Shown here: positions 27,291 to 35,573 of the stretch, piece after piece
Layout: every line of letters begins with the position of its first letter
Numbering within the stretch: position 1 is the stretch's first letter
Assembly: GCF_001050155.1 (NCBI RefSeq)
Contig: NZ_LFVY01000003.1
Coordinates: 1 to 64,000 of the forward strand
Direction: 5' to 3'
Origin: Nitratireductor soli
Lineage (GTDB): Bacteria > Pseudomonadota > Alphaproteobacteria > Rhizobiales > Rhizobiaceae
Length of the DNA: 64,000 nucleotides
Notes under the pieces: model-generated
Told to the model about the DNA's origin: nothing
Seen by the model: only the letters and a program-made list of their open reading frames with translations
The model's database searches: none
Position numbers and translations under genes: made by a program

Positions 27291-27530
27291 GTCCACGCTG
27301 ACTGTTAGACAGATCACTGTTTTACGGAAACGGTGATCTGCTCTAACGTCTTGTTTTACCGCATTTATGCGGACGTCAGGTGATTCCACTGACTGCAAAA
27401 TGCTCTAGCTGGGGTAACTCTCGAGCTGGACCACCAAACAGACCCCGGTCAGCACAGCACGCCGTCATCGCCCTGCTTTAGAATGAACGCCTTCTGCGCG
27501 TCCGAAAACTTCATTGTTTTCATCGCTATC
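27291..27530 (-). mobile_element. IS debris including 5' end of an IS3-type orfA
   Basis: At about 27449-27523 the reverse strand encodes MKTMKFSDAQKAFILKQGDD then a stop, the start of an IS407-group IS3 orfA. Upstream of it (27531-27590) is typical terminal sequence of such elements. Between 27291 and 27448 there are palindromes (CCGCATTTATGCGG at 27358-27371 and a GATCAC...GTGATC dyad) that look like IS-end DNA. No gene survives; the rest of the gap to 27718 shows nothing else. Confidence 0.55.
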
Positions 27531-27718
27531 CGCTCCATCCCAGCCAGGGAACCCTAAGCGGAAAACTCTGACCAAGAACGATCCAGTTTGCGCGGATCAG
27601 TGCATTTGCCATCTTCGGTCGAGCGCATCCCCACCTAATGCGGATCTGATTTTCTACAACAATTCCATATTCTTGCGGAGGGTTATCTCCTTCATCATTC
27701 GAAATTCAATTACCAAAA

Positions 27719-27736
27719 ATGCAATAACCATTGCAT
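27719..27736. promoter_or_regulatory. Dyad ATGCAA-N6-TTGCAT upstream of rpiR-type gene
   Basis: A perfect 6-bp inverted repeat in an AT-rich region 48 bases before the RpiR-type start, with another TTGCAT half-site about 30 bases further on. Location and symmetry suggest an operator for the adjacent regulator; the -10 region probably lies in the TATATTTATGAT stretch between the half-sites. Confidence 0.4.
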
Positions 27737-27783
27737 GATTTTATATTTATGATAATTCTTTTGCATGAATTGATGAGGCTCAG

Positions 27784-28653
27784 ATGGCACAGGCGACCTC
27801 TTTCAGCACCGCACTCGAAGCGTTTGACGGGAAGCTGACAACGGCGGACCGGACACTCATTTCCATCATTTTGAACGACCCGGAAGCAGCTCTCTACCGA
27901 TCGGCATCTGAGCTGGCCGGCATGGCCAAAGTTCATGCCTCGACGGTTGTCCGTCTTGCGAACAAGCTTGGCTTCGACGGCTATCCCGATATGCAGGGCC
28001 ATCTTCGTCAAGATGCCCGGTTCGGAACCCAGACAAGCGACAGAGCTCAACTTAGGCGCGACCAGATTGAGCGTGGTTCGAACCTGGCGAAGCTAATCGA
28101 AAGCGAGATCGCGGCCCTGGCGGCCATCGCGAATACACTCAGCCAGGATCGGATCGACGAAGCGGCCGAGTATCTGCGCGAGGCGCGGACCATATTCATC
28201 TTCGGCCGCGGCAGCGCCGCCCCGCCGGTCGCGCATCTCGACCGGCGGCTGCGAAGGATTGGTTGTCGCACTGAAGTCGCTCTCAACATGCAACGACGTG
28301 ACCTTGCCGAGCATCTGATGGCCGTTCGCAGGAACGATGCCGCGGTGATCTTCGCCTTCCAGGCACCACATTCCTTGCCTGCCGGATACGGCGCCATGAT
28401 CGAGCACATCGCGGAAACAGGCGCGCGCTCGATCGTCATCAGCGACGCGACCGGACCGACCCTTCGGCCGCGACCGGATCTCATCTTGAGCGTCACCCGC
28501 CCCGATGAGGGGGAGATGCAGCTTCGCTCCGGACCTTTGCTGGTTTGCGAGGCGCTGGCCATGACACTGGCGCATCAGGACCCCGAACGGGCCGTGAAAG
28601 GACTCGAAGCTCTCGAGACACTGCGGACCAGGCTCAACAACCACAAGGATTGA
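27784..28653 (+). CDS. RpiR/MurR-family transcriptional regulator
   Basis: 289 residues: an N-terminal helix-turn-helix (about 15-90, with YRSASELAGMAKVHASTVV then RLANKLGF) and a C-terminal SIS domain (about 125-265, with IFIFGRGSAAPPVAHLDRRL). SIS domains in this family bind phosphorylated sugars. It heads a rightward gene set with an Fbp/Afu-type ABC importer and a HAD phosphatase, and ends 2 bases before the permease start, so it is co-transcribed with and probably controls that set. A dyad at 27719-27736 may be its operator. Confidence 0.88.
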   Translation: MAQATSFSTALEAFDGKLTTADRTLISIILNDPEAALYRSASELAGMAKVHASTVVRLANKLGFDGYPDMQGHLRQDARFGTQTSDRAQLRRDQIERGSNLAKLIESEIAALAAIANTLSQDRIDEAAEYLREARTIFIFGRGSAAPPVAHLDRRLRRIGCRTEVALNMQRRDLAEHLMAVRRNDAAVIFAFQAPHSLPAGYGAMIEHIAETGARSIVISDATGPTLRPRPDLILSVTRPDEGEMQLRSGPLLVCEALAMTLAHQDPERAVKGLEALETLRTRLNNHKD

Positions 28654-28655
28654 GA

Positions 28656-30479
28656 ATGACAAGTCTTTCCCTGTCGGATCACCGCTTCCGCGCAAATTCG
28701 ATGCGCAAGCTCCTTGATCCCGTGAACATTCTGATGATCGGGTTTCTTCTGGTTCTGGTCTATCTCGTGATCTGGCCCTTTATTCAGTTGGCTCTCCACA
28801 CCTTCACCTGGGGCGACACCGACGGCAGATTGTCGCCTGACGCGGTTCCGGGCGCGTTCACCTGGTTTCACTGGCTCCAGGCAACCGCAGGACCGCTGTC
28901 GGGGAAGATGCTCTACGGACCGCTGGTCAATACGCTCGTCACGGGCATCGTCTCCACAATCCTGGCGCTCGTGACCGGCGGCATGCTCGCCTGGTGCGTC
29001 GTCCGATCTGACATGCCGGGAAAGCGCTGGCTGCAACCGCTCCTGACCCTGCCCTACATCGTCCCGTCCTTCGCCATCGCGCTTGCTTGGGAGACGGTCT
29101 TCCGCAGTCCAAAGGTCGGCGGCCAGCCTGGGCTCTACCAATCGCTGATCGGCGCCGCCCCGCCGGAATGGCTCTCCTATGGCGCCGTGCCGATCTCGAT
29201 CACGCTGGCCATCCACTATTTTCCCTTCGCGTATCTGCTGGTTGCGGGAGCCCTCGCCACCATCGATTCGCAGATGGAGGAAGGCGCGCTGATCTCCGGC
29301 GCCGGCCGGCTGACCATCCTGCGCCGCATTACGTTTCCGGTGGTCGCACCTGCTTTCGCGGCCGCGTTCATCCTGACCTTCGGCAAGACCATCGGCCAGT
29401 TCGCCCTGCCCTTCCTGCTTGGCGCGCCGACCCAATACCACACGGTGGCGACGATGGTTTACGCCAACCTCGCGCTTGGGCTCGACTCCCTCGCCTTTGT
29501 CCTGGCGATCGTGCTGATCGCCATGTCGCTGGCGGCGATCTGGATGTCCAACCGTTTCGTCGGCAAGAAGTCCCGGCGGTTTGAGACCATCAGCGGCAAG
29601 GGTTTTCGCAGCCGGGTCATCGCGCTCGGCGGCTGGCGCTGGCCGGTCTTCACGGCGGTCGCACTGTTTGCTTTCGTCGTCGGCATCCTGCCGCTGATCC
29701 TGCTCGGCGTACAGTCGGTCATGCTGATCGACGGCTTTTACGGCTGGGAGAACCTGACCGCGCATTTCTGGCTCGGCACGTCGAACCCCAACATCGCCTT
29801 CGGCGAGCCCGGCGTGCTGCACAACAGCAACATCCTCGGCGCAACCTGGAACACGCTGAAGCTGGCCTTCATCACCGCCATCATCGCGTCGGTCCTTGGG
29901 CTGATGATCGCCTATATCGTGGTCCGGCGCGGCGACAATCCCCTGGCGCGGCTGCTCGATCAGATCGCCTTCATTCCCTTCATGTTCCCCACGATCGCCT
30001 TCGGCGCGATGTATCTGACGCTTTTTGCACAGCCCGTCGGCCCCATCCCGGCGCTCTACGGCACCTTCACGCTGCTCATCCTGATCTCCGTGGTCAGCCG
30101 CCTGCCCTACTCGGTCAAGACCGGCGTGTCGGCCATCACGCAAATCGGCAAGGAACTAGAAGAGGCCGCCGAGCTGGCCGGGGCAAGCTGGTCGCTGCGG
30201 TTTCGGCGCATTGTGATGCCGCTGGCCAGTTCCGGCCTGGTGTCCGGCATGATGGTCAGCTTCGTCGGGGTGATGCGCGAGCTGTCGCTGATCATTCTGC
30301 TGATCACGCCATCCACACGCGTGCTGATGACCGTTGGGTTCGGCTACGCCGAAGAGGGACTGACACAGCTTTCCAACGCGCTGGTGCTGATCGTCGCCGT
30401 CCTGACCATGATCGGCGAGCTGATCCTCTGGGGCATCGGCAAGGGCCGCCTGGCCCGGCTGCGCGAAAAACAATCCTGA
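28656..30479 (+). CDS. Fused two-domain ABC permease, FbpB/AfuB type
   Basis: 607 residues from the ATG at 28656 with about 12 membrane helices and two permease domains, each with an EAA loop: MEEGALISGAGRLTILRRIT in the first half and LEEAAELAGASWSLRFRRIV in the second. This tandem architecture is typical of importers for ferric iron, 2-aminoethylphosphonate, thiamine or sugar phosphates. With the RpiR regulator and HAD phosphatase, a phosphorylated organic substrate is the best guess. Confidence 0.88.
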   Translation: MTSLSLSDHRFRANSMRKLLDPVNILMIGFLLVLVYLVIWPFIQLALHTFTWGDTDGRLSPDAVPGAFTWFHWLQATAGPLSGKMLYGPLVNTLVTGIVSTILALVTGGMLAWCVVRSDMPGKRWLQPLLTLPYIVPSFAIALAWETVFRSPKVGGQPGLYQSLIGAAPPEWLSYGAVPISITLAIHYFPFAYLLVAGALATIDSQMEEGALISGAGRLTILRRITFPVVAPAFAAAFILTFGKTIGQFALPFLLGAPTQYHTVATMVYANLALGLDSLAFVLAIVLIAMSLAAIWMSNRFVGKKSRRFETISGKGFRSRVIALGGWRWPVFTAVALFAFVVGILPLILLGVQSVMLIDGFYGWENLTAHFWLGTSNPNIAFGEPGVLHNSNILGATWNTLKLAFITAIIASVLGLMIAYIVVRRGDNPLARLLDQIAFIPFMFPTIAFGAMYLTLFAQPVGPIPALYGTFTLLILISVVSRLPYSVKTGVSAITQIGKELEEAAELAGASWSLRFRRIVMPLASSGLVSGMMVSFVGVMRELSLIILLITPSTRVLMTVGFGYAEEGLTQLSNALVLIVAVLTMIGELILWGIGKGRLARLREKQS

Positions 30480-30492
30480 GGAGGAGAGGGAA

Positions 30493-31650
30493 ATGTCGAA
30501 GATTGAGATCCGAAACCTGGTCAAGCGTTACGGCGACGCCACGGCCCTGAACAATGTCTCGCTCACCATCGAAAGCGGCGAATTCCTCGTCCTTCTGGGA
30601 CCTTCGGGTTGCGGCAAGACCACCCTCTTGCGCTGTCTCGCCGGCCTGGAGACGCCCGATGACGGGGAAATCGTCATCGGCGACGAGATCGTCTTCTCCT
30701 CCGAGAAGGGCATTCTCATACCTCCCGGCAAGCGCAATCTTGGCATGGTGTTCCAGAGCTACGCGCTCTGGCCGCACATGACGGTGCGCGACAACGTCAA
30801 GTTCGGCCTCGATGTTCTGAAGATGCCCAACGCGGAGAGCCATCGGCGCATCGACCAGGTCCTGGCCGATCTCGGCATGGCCCATCTCGACCAGCGCTAT
30901 CCATCGGAGCTTTCCGGCGGACAGCAGCAGCGCGTCGCGCTGGCCCGGCTTCTGGCGACCCGGCCGCCCGTCTTCCTCATGGACGAGCCCCTGTCCAACC
31001 TCGATGCGCGACTGCGCATGGACATGCGCGTCGAATTGAAGCGCATCCAGGGCGCTACCGGCGCGACGACCGTCTACGTCACCCATGACCAGACCGAGGC
31101 GATGACGATGTCGACGCGGGTCGTCGTGATGAAGGACGGCAACATCCAGCAGGTCTCACCGCCGCGGCAGGTCTACCGCCAGCCGGAGAATGTCTTTGTC
31201 GCCGAATTCATCGGCATGCCGCGCATCAATCTCGTCGAGATGCAGCGCAAGAGCGCCAGCCGCTATGGCAATGGCGACATCCAGCTCGATCTGGACTGGA
31301 CCCCGGAGCCGTCAAACATCGTGGTCGGCGCACGGCCGGAGGACCTGACGCTATCCGCCGGCGAAGGACCGGGACAGCCCTATGACATCACGGCGGTTCT
31401 GCCGAACGGTCCGGAGACGATCGTGCAGCTTACGCGCGGCGCGACGGCTGTCATCGCGCGCGTCGGCCACGACACCGAACTGAAGCAAGGCCAAACCGTT
31501 CATGTGAGCTTCGATGCCGAGGCCCTGAACATCTATGACGCGAGCACGGGCGCGATGGTGCGGCGCCCGGGCGACAGGGACGCAACTCCCCGCACGCTTA
31601 CCTACGCACCCACACAAGGGAGGAAGAGTAATGAAGCTGTCAGCATTTAA
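30493..31650 (+). CDS. ABC transporter ATPase, FbpC/AfuC type
   Basis: 385 residues. Walker A GPSGCGKTT, Q-loop VFQSYALWPH, signature LSGGQQQR, Walker B VFLMDEPLSNLD and switch His in VTHDQTEAM. The C-terminal third (about 245-360) is a TOBE-type regulatory domain containing GARPEDLTL. A strong GGAGGAGAGG lies just before the ATG, 13 bases after the permease stop. The gene overlaps the binding-protein gene by 20 bases. Confidence 0.92.
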   Translation: MSKIEIRNLVKRYGDATALNNVSLTIESGEFLVLLGPSGCGKTTLLRCLAGLETPDDGEIVIGDEIVFSSEKGILIPPGKRNLGMVFQSYALWPHMTVRDNVKFGLDVLKMPNAESHRRIDQVLADLGMAHLDQRYPSELSGGQQQRVALARLLATRPPVFLMDEPLSNLDARLRMDMRVELKRIQGATGATTVYVTHDQTEAMTMSTRVVVMKDGNIQQVSPPRQVYRQPENVFVAEFIGMPRINLVEMQRKSASRYGNGDIQLDLDWTPEPSNIVVGARPEDLTLSAGEGPGQPYDITAVLPNGPETIVQLTRGATAVIARVGHDTELKQGQTVHVSFDAEALNIYDASTGAMVRRPGDRDATPRTLTYAPTQGRKSNEAVSI

Positions 31651-32821
31651 GTCGCTGATGCTCGCCACCGCCATCGCCGTCACGGCGACGGCGGCGATGG
31701 CCGACGAAGCCTGGCGCAAGCGCGCGGGCATCGGCGAGTTCGCTCCGGCCGCGCAGAACTGGGAGGAGATCGAGGCTGCGGCGCGTGAAGAAGGTCAGGT
31801 GGTCGTTTACTCGGTCTCCTCACGCATCGCCAAGCTGGTCGACGATTTCCGCGAACGCTACGGGGTCGAGATCATCGGCCACGATATCCCCTCCGATCTC
31901 CAGATCGAGAAGCTGCGGCGTGAACACAAGTCCGGCGTCTACGGCGTCGACGTGCTGTTCAATTCCGAGTTTCCTATGCTTCTGAACGAGGCCCTGCCAA
32001 ACGAGCTGGTCTGGAACTTCCTGCCCGACAGCGTGACTGGCGATCTTGCTGAGAACGAGAAGTCGCCCCTCCTCGTCCAGCGGCACAGCAGCCGGGTGCT
32101 GTTCTACAACACGGCCCTCAACCCCAACGGAGCGCCGGTCGATTCTCTCTGGGATCTCACCCGCCCCGAATGGGCCGGCCGGACCCTGCTTCCCAGCCCG
32201 CTCGAGGATGGATTGTCGGCGAACTTCATCCAGACGATCCTGGCGCATCCCGACGAAATGGCGGCCGCCTATGAGCGGGAATTCGGAGCGCCGATCGAAT
32301 ATTCCGAAGCCGTGATCGAGGCTGTCACCAGCAATCCATTGGTGGACGAGCCAAACGCTTCGATGGAATGGCTGCATCGCTTCCTCAGGAACGAACCTGT
32401 CTTTCAGGGATCAACCACGAAGATCTTCCGCAACGTCGCAGATGTGAAGCAGGAGAATCCGCCGGTCGGAATCACCAGCTTCTCGAAGATGCGCTCCAAT
32501 GAGGAAGGCGTTTATGCGGCCGCCCCGATGATGAATCTCGATCCGGTCTTTGGGGTCACCTATCCCACGGCTCTCATGATCGCGGATATGGCGCCTCATC
32601 CGAACGCAGCAAAGCTTCTGATCCGCTACATGATGGAAAAGGACGGGCTCGAGCCCTGGAACGAACCTGGCGACTATGCGGCCCGTTCCAGCTTCGAAGC
32701 CGATCAGGTCAAGGAATTCGACCTGCCGCCGTTCGAAACCCTCAAGCTGTGGCCAATCGATCCCGACGAAATCTATTCCTCCAAGCATAACTTCCTGGCG
32801 CTCTATCTCGCGCTTGGTTGA
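31631..32821 (+). CDS. Periplasmic binding protein, FbpA/AfuA type
   Basis: 396 residues from the ATG at 31631 (GGGAGGAAG upstream). Signal peptide ends near AMA-DE at about 24. The mature part shows the FbpA-like opening EEIEAAAREEGQVVVYSVSS and later LFYNTALNPNGAP and DLTRPEWAGRTLLP. This cluster binds ferric ions, phosphonates or, in AfuA, sugar phosphates. I see no obvious Tyr-Tyr iron pair near the C-terminus, and the genes around it favour a phosphorylated ligand. Confidence 0.87.
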   Translation: MKLSAFKSLMLATAIAVTATAAMADEAWRKRAGIGEFAPAAQNWEEIEAAAREEGQVVVYSVSSRIAKLVDDFRERYGVEIIGHDIPSDLQIEKLRREHKSGVYGVDVLFNSEFPMLLNEALPNELVWNFLPDSVTGDLAENEKSPLLVQRHSSRVLFYNTALNPNGAPVDSLWDLTRPEWAGRTLLPSPLEDGLSANFIQTILAHPDEMAAAYEREFGAPIEYSEAVIEAVTSNPLVDEPNASMEWLHRFLRNEPVFQGSTTKIFRNVADVKQENPPVGITSFSKMRSNEEGVYAAAPMMNLDPVFGVTYPTALMIADMAPHPNAAKLLIRYMMEKDGLEPWNEPGDYAARSSFEADQVKEFDLPPFETLKLWPIDPDEIYSSKHNFLALYLALG

Positions 32822-32829
32822 GATCGGTA

Positions 32830-32859
32830 TCGCCCCGGCCGGATCGCGAACCGGGGCGA
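32830..32859 (+). terminator. Hairpin after binding-protein gene
   Basis: TCGCCCCGG pairs perfectly with CCGGGGCGA around a 12-base loop, starting 9 bases after the stop. There is no T-run, so it is more likely an mRNA-stabilising or attenuating structure between the abundant binding protein and the downstream HAD gene than a full terminator. Confidence 0.5.
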
Positions 32860-32906
32860 CCTCCTCCAAGCCCAAATCATCCAGTATCCGCAGGAAAGGA
32901 CACACC

Positions 32907-33641
32907 TTGACCATCGATACAATACTGTTTGACGCTGGCGACGTCCTCTACAGCAAGCCGCGGCGCGACGCCGAGGTGGCCCGGTTCCTGACCGAACGGG
33001 GGTTTCCCGCTCCTGCCCGGAAAGATCCCGTTGAACGCGGAATGCGTCTTGCAGCGCATGCCGGCAAGATCGACGCCCCAGCGTTCTTCGGTTGGCTCCT
33101 GGCGCATTATGGCATCACCGATCCGGACCAGATGGCTGACGGGTTGCGCCTGTTGCACGAACAACAAGGCGACGTCCAGTTTTTCGACGGGGTCGCCGAC
33201 ACGCTGCACGCGCTGAAGCAGCGCGGTTTCCAGCTTGGCATCGTGACCAACACCTTCAACTCCCGCGATGAGAAGACCCGCTGGTTTCGCAGCGTCGGCA
33301 TTCACGACATCTGGGACAGCTATGCAGATTCCCGGGAACTGCAGATCGTCAAGCCCGAACCGGAAATCTACCTGGCTGCCCTGACGCCTCTCGGCGTCAG
33401 CCCGGGCAATGCGGCTTTCGTCGGTCATGCGCAATATGAACTGGACGGCGCCAAGGCGCTCGGCATGACGACAATTCTGTTCAATCCAGATACGGATGCA
33501 AACAAGGCGGATTTCTCGGTCGAGAGCTTCACTGATCTACTGGCTCTTCCAGTCCTGCAGAGATCGCGCCGGGGCACCTCCCCTTCCAGCAGCAAAGCCG
33601 ATGTCAGCCAGACAGGGACCGCGCACGCGTCCGAGGGCTAA
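32907..33641 (+). CDS. HAD-superfamily phosphatase
   Basis: 244 residues from a TTG at 32907 with GGAAAGG upstream. Motif I DAGDVLYS (DxGDV form of DxDx), motif II in IVTNTF, motif III Lys in IVKPEPEIY, and motif IV GHAQYELDGAKALGM. This is the pattern of HAD-IA phosphatases that release phosphate from small molecules in the cytoplasm. Motif I has GD where DxD is usual, so activity should be tested. The last 25 or so residues are low-complexity and end 3 bases before the Na/Pi gene, perhaps a fusion junction. Likely job: dephosphorylate the compound imported by the upstream ABC system. Confidence 0.75.
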   Translation: MTIDTILFDAGDVLYSKPRRDAEVARFLTERGFPAPARKDPVERGMRLAAHAGKIDAPAFFGWLLAHYGITDPDQMADGLRLLHEQQGDVQFFDGVADTLHALKQRGFQLGIVTNTFNSRDEKTRWFRSVGIHDIWDSYADSRELQIVKPEPEIYLAALTPLGVSPGNAAFVGHAQYELDGAKALGMTTILFNPDTDANKADFSVESFTDLLALPVLQRSRRGTSPSSSKADVSQTGTAHASEG

Positions 33642-33644
33642 GCC

Positions 33645-35321
33645 ATGACGACATCGCTCATCTTGATCAAGTTGATCGGGGCCGCCACGCTGCTTGTCTG
33701 GTCGGTTCGCATGGTGCGAACGGGGGTGGAACGCGCCTGCGGTTCCGAACTCAAGGACCTCCTGCGACAGGCCGGCAACAGACGGGCCGTTTCTGCGCTC
33801 GCCGGCACCTGCCTTGCCGTCTTGCTGCAAAGTTCGACCGCCGTCGCCATGCTGTCGGCGGGTTTTGTGGCCAGTGGTTTCCTCAGCGCCTCGACGGGCC
33901 TGAGCCTGATGCTCGGCGCGGATCTCGGATCCGCTCTCGTCGTTCAGGTACTATCGTTCGACTTGAGCTGGCTCACGCCGGTGCTGCTTGCGACGGGAGG
34001 AGGGTTGTTCCTGAAGTCCCCCACCCGGCTGCTGAAGCAAATCGGCCGTGTACTGATGGGGATCGCGTTCGTGCTTCTGTCGCTTCAGCTCATCGGCGAG
34101 GCCACTGCACCTTTGCGCGGCAGCACTATTCTGCCAACGATCACGCGGTCGCTGGCGGGGGACATCATCATGTCGTTCATTGTCGGAGCGGTCTTTACCT
34201 GGTTGGTTCACTCCAGCGTTGCCACCATCCTGCTTATCGCATCGCTTGCCGCACAATCCCTGATCCCGCTCGAGTTGGGAGTTCCGCTTGTGATTGGCGC
34301 GAATGTGGGAAGCGGACTGATCGCAATCGGGCTTGCGCGCGGTCTTGACACGGAAGCACGCCGTGTTCCGGCTGGAAACTTTGCCTATCGCGCCATTGGC
34401 GCTGTCGTTCTCCTGGTAGCCGTAGCCCAATGGCCGCATCTGCTCGACGCTCTTGGCCAGAGCACAGAGCGGCAATTGGTCAATCTACACCTGGCCTTTA
34501 ACGGGTTCTTGCTGATTGGGGCCTTGCCGACGGTTACCCTTACGGAAAAGCTTCTGCTGCGCATGATGCCGGTCCCGCAAATCCGGTCTCAGGATGATGT
34601 CGGGGATAGCGCGCGGTCTGCCCTCGATCGCACGGCCCTCGACACCCCTACCCTCGCCCTCGCAAGCGCAACGCGCGAGCTGCTGCGCATGGGTACACTC
34701 ATCGAGAAAATGTTCGCTCCGCTGATGCACATATTCCAGACAGGCGATCAAGCAGCCATCCTGCGCTGCCGCAGGACCGATGCACAGATCCGGAACATTC
34801 AGTCCGACCTGAAGATGTTTCTCGCCGAGCTTACTCGGCGTGAGATGCGAGCTGAAGATGCCGAGCGATCGATGGAAGTCGCAAGCATAGGTGTGAACCT
34901 CGAGCATGTCAGCAGCCTCATTTCCAACAATCTGCTGCGGCTGGCGGAGCAGAAGCGCAATCAGAAGCTGGTGTTTTCCAGGGATGGGATGGAGGACATC
35001 ACGCGCATGCATGATCGGGTCCTGGCCAATCTTCAACTCGCACTCAACATCGTGGTGTCAGGCGATCCGGATGCGGCGCGACAACTCGTGTCGGAAAAGG
35101 ACAAGCTCCGGGATATGGAGCGCGCCAGCCGGGAACGCCACATGAAACGCTTACAAAGCAGCATCCCGGCGAGCATCGAAACCAGCAGCATCCATCTGGA
35201 AACGATCCGCGATCTAAAACAGATCAATGCGCTGCTGACCACGGTTGCTTATCCCCTTCTCCGGGAGCGCGGCGACCTTCTTGAGAGCCGGCTAGTAATG
35301 ATTCCTGACGAGTACGCCTAG
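33645..35321 (+). CDS. Na/Pi cotransporter family protein with PhoU-like tail
   Basis: 558 residues. The membrane part (about 1-305) has the paired QSST motifs of the NptA family: LLQSSTAVAMLSAGFV and, in the second repeat, VHSSVATILLIASLA, each followed by G(A/N)-type turns (MLGADLGSA, VIGANVGSG). The C-terminal 230 residues are helical and PhoU-like. Such proteins move phosphate with sodium across the inner membrane. Placement 3 bases after a phosphatase gene suggests handling of released phosphate; alternatively it belongs with the KefB/SecDF module that follows on the other strand. Confidence 0.87.
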   Translation: MTTSLILIKLIGAATLLVWSVRMVRTGVERACGSELKDLLRQAGNRRAVSALAGTCLAVLLQSSTAVAMLSAGFVASGFLSASTGLSLMLGADLGSALVVQVLSFDLSWLTPVLLATGGGLFLKSPTRLLKQIGRVLMGIAFVLLSLQLIGEATAPLRGSTILPTITRSLAGDIIMSFIVGAVFTWLVHSSVATILLIASLAAQSLIPLELGVPLVIGANVGSGLIAIGLARGLDTEARRVPAGNFAYRAIGAVVLLVAVAQWPHLLDALGQSTERQLVNLHLAFNGFLLIGALPTVTLTEKLLLRMMPVPQIRSQDDVGDSARSALDRTALDTPTLALASATRELLRMGTLIEKMFAPLMHIFQTGDQAAILRCRRTDAQIRNIQSDLKMFLAELTRREMRAEDAERSMEVASIGVNLEHVSSLISNNLLRLAEQKRNQKLVFSRDGMEDITRMHDRVLANLQLALNIVVSGDPDAARQLVSEKDKLRDMERASRERHMKRLQSSIPASIETSSIHLETIRDLKQINALLTTVAYPLLRERGDLLESRLVMIPDEYA

Positions 35322-35399
35322 CTGTGCTCTGATTGCTCTGATCTGCCACGGACTCCGCGCTGAAGTGGAAGAAACGCGGGTCTCAGGTCAAGGCTGGGA

Positions 35400-35480
35400 C
35401 GGGGGAACCTGCCGCACAGGCGGGGTTCCTCGTGCTTATGGAGAAACCGGAACCAGGCATCGAGCCTGTTTCCGGTTACT
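35400..35480. terminator. Convergent terminator-like hairpins
   Basis: Between the convergent Na/Pi and KefB-like genes, 35445-35458 pairs with 35464-35477 (13 of 14 bases, AACCGGAA...TTCCGGTT). A second imperfect hairpin (GGAACC...GGTTCC) lies at about 35405-35430. Position suggests a shared transcription stop for both strands. The rest of 35322-35573 shows nothing else. Confidence 0.5.
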
Positions 35481-35573
35481 CTGGCAGCAGCCAGGCAGGT
35501 GGTGGTGGGGGCCGTGGATCGACATCAACAGCCCGGCAATCATCCGGGTCATCGACCGGTCGCGACAGCAACC

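Noticed and set aside
28575-30143. A 522-codon open frame on the - strand
   Set aside because: It is antisense to the ABC permease with clear EAA loops, and its sequence is highly polar and repetitive with no domain. Shadow frame.
27784-35321. Iron-uptake assignment for the Fbp-type importer
   Set aside because: FbpABC similarity alone would allow it, but the RpiR regulator, the HAD phosphatase and the lack of an obvious Tyr-Tyr iron pair make a phosphorylated organic ligand more likely. The substrate remains unproven.
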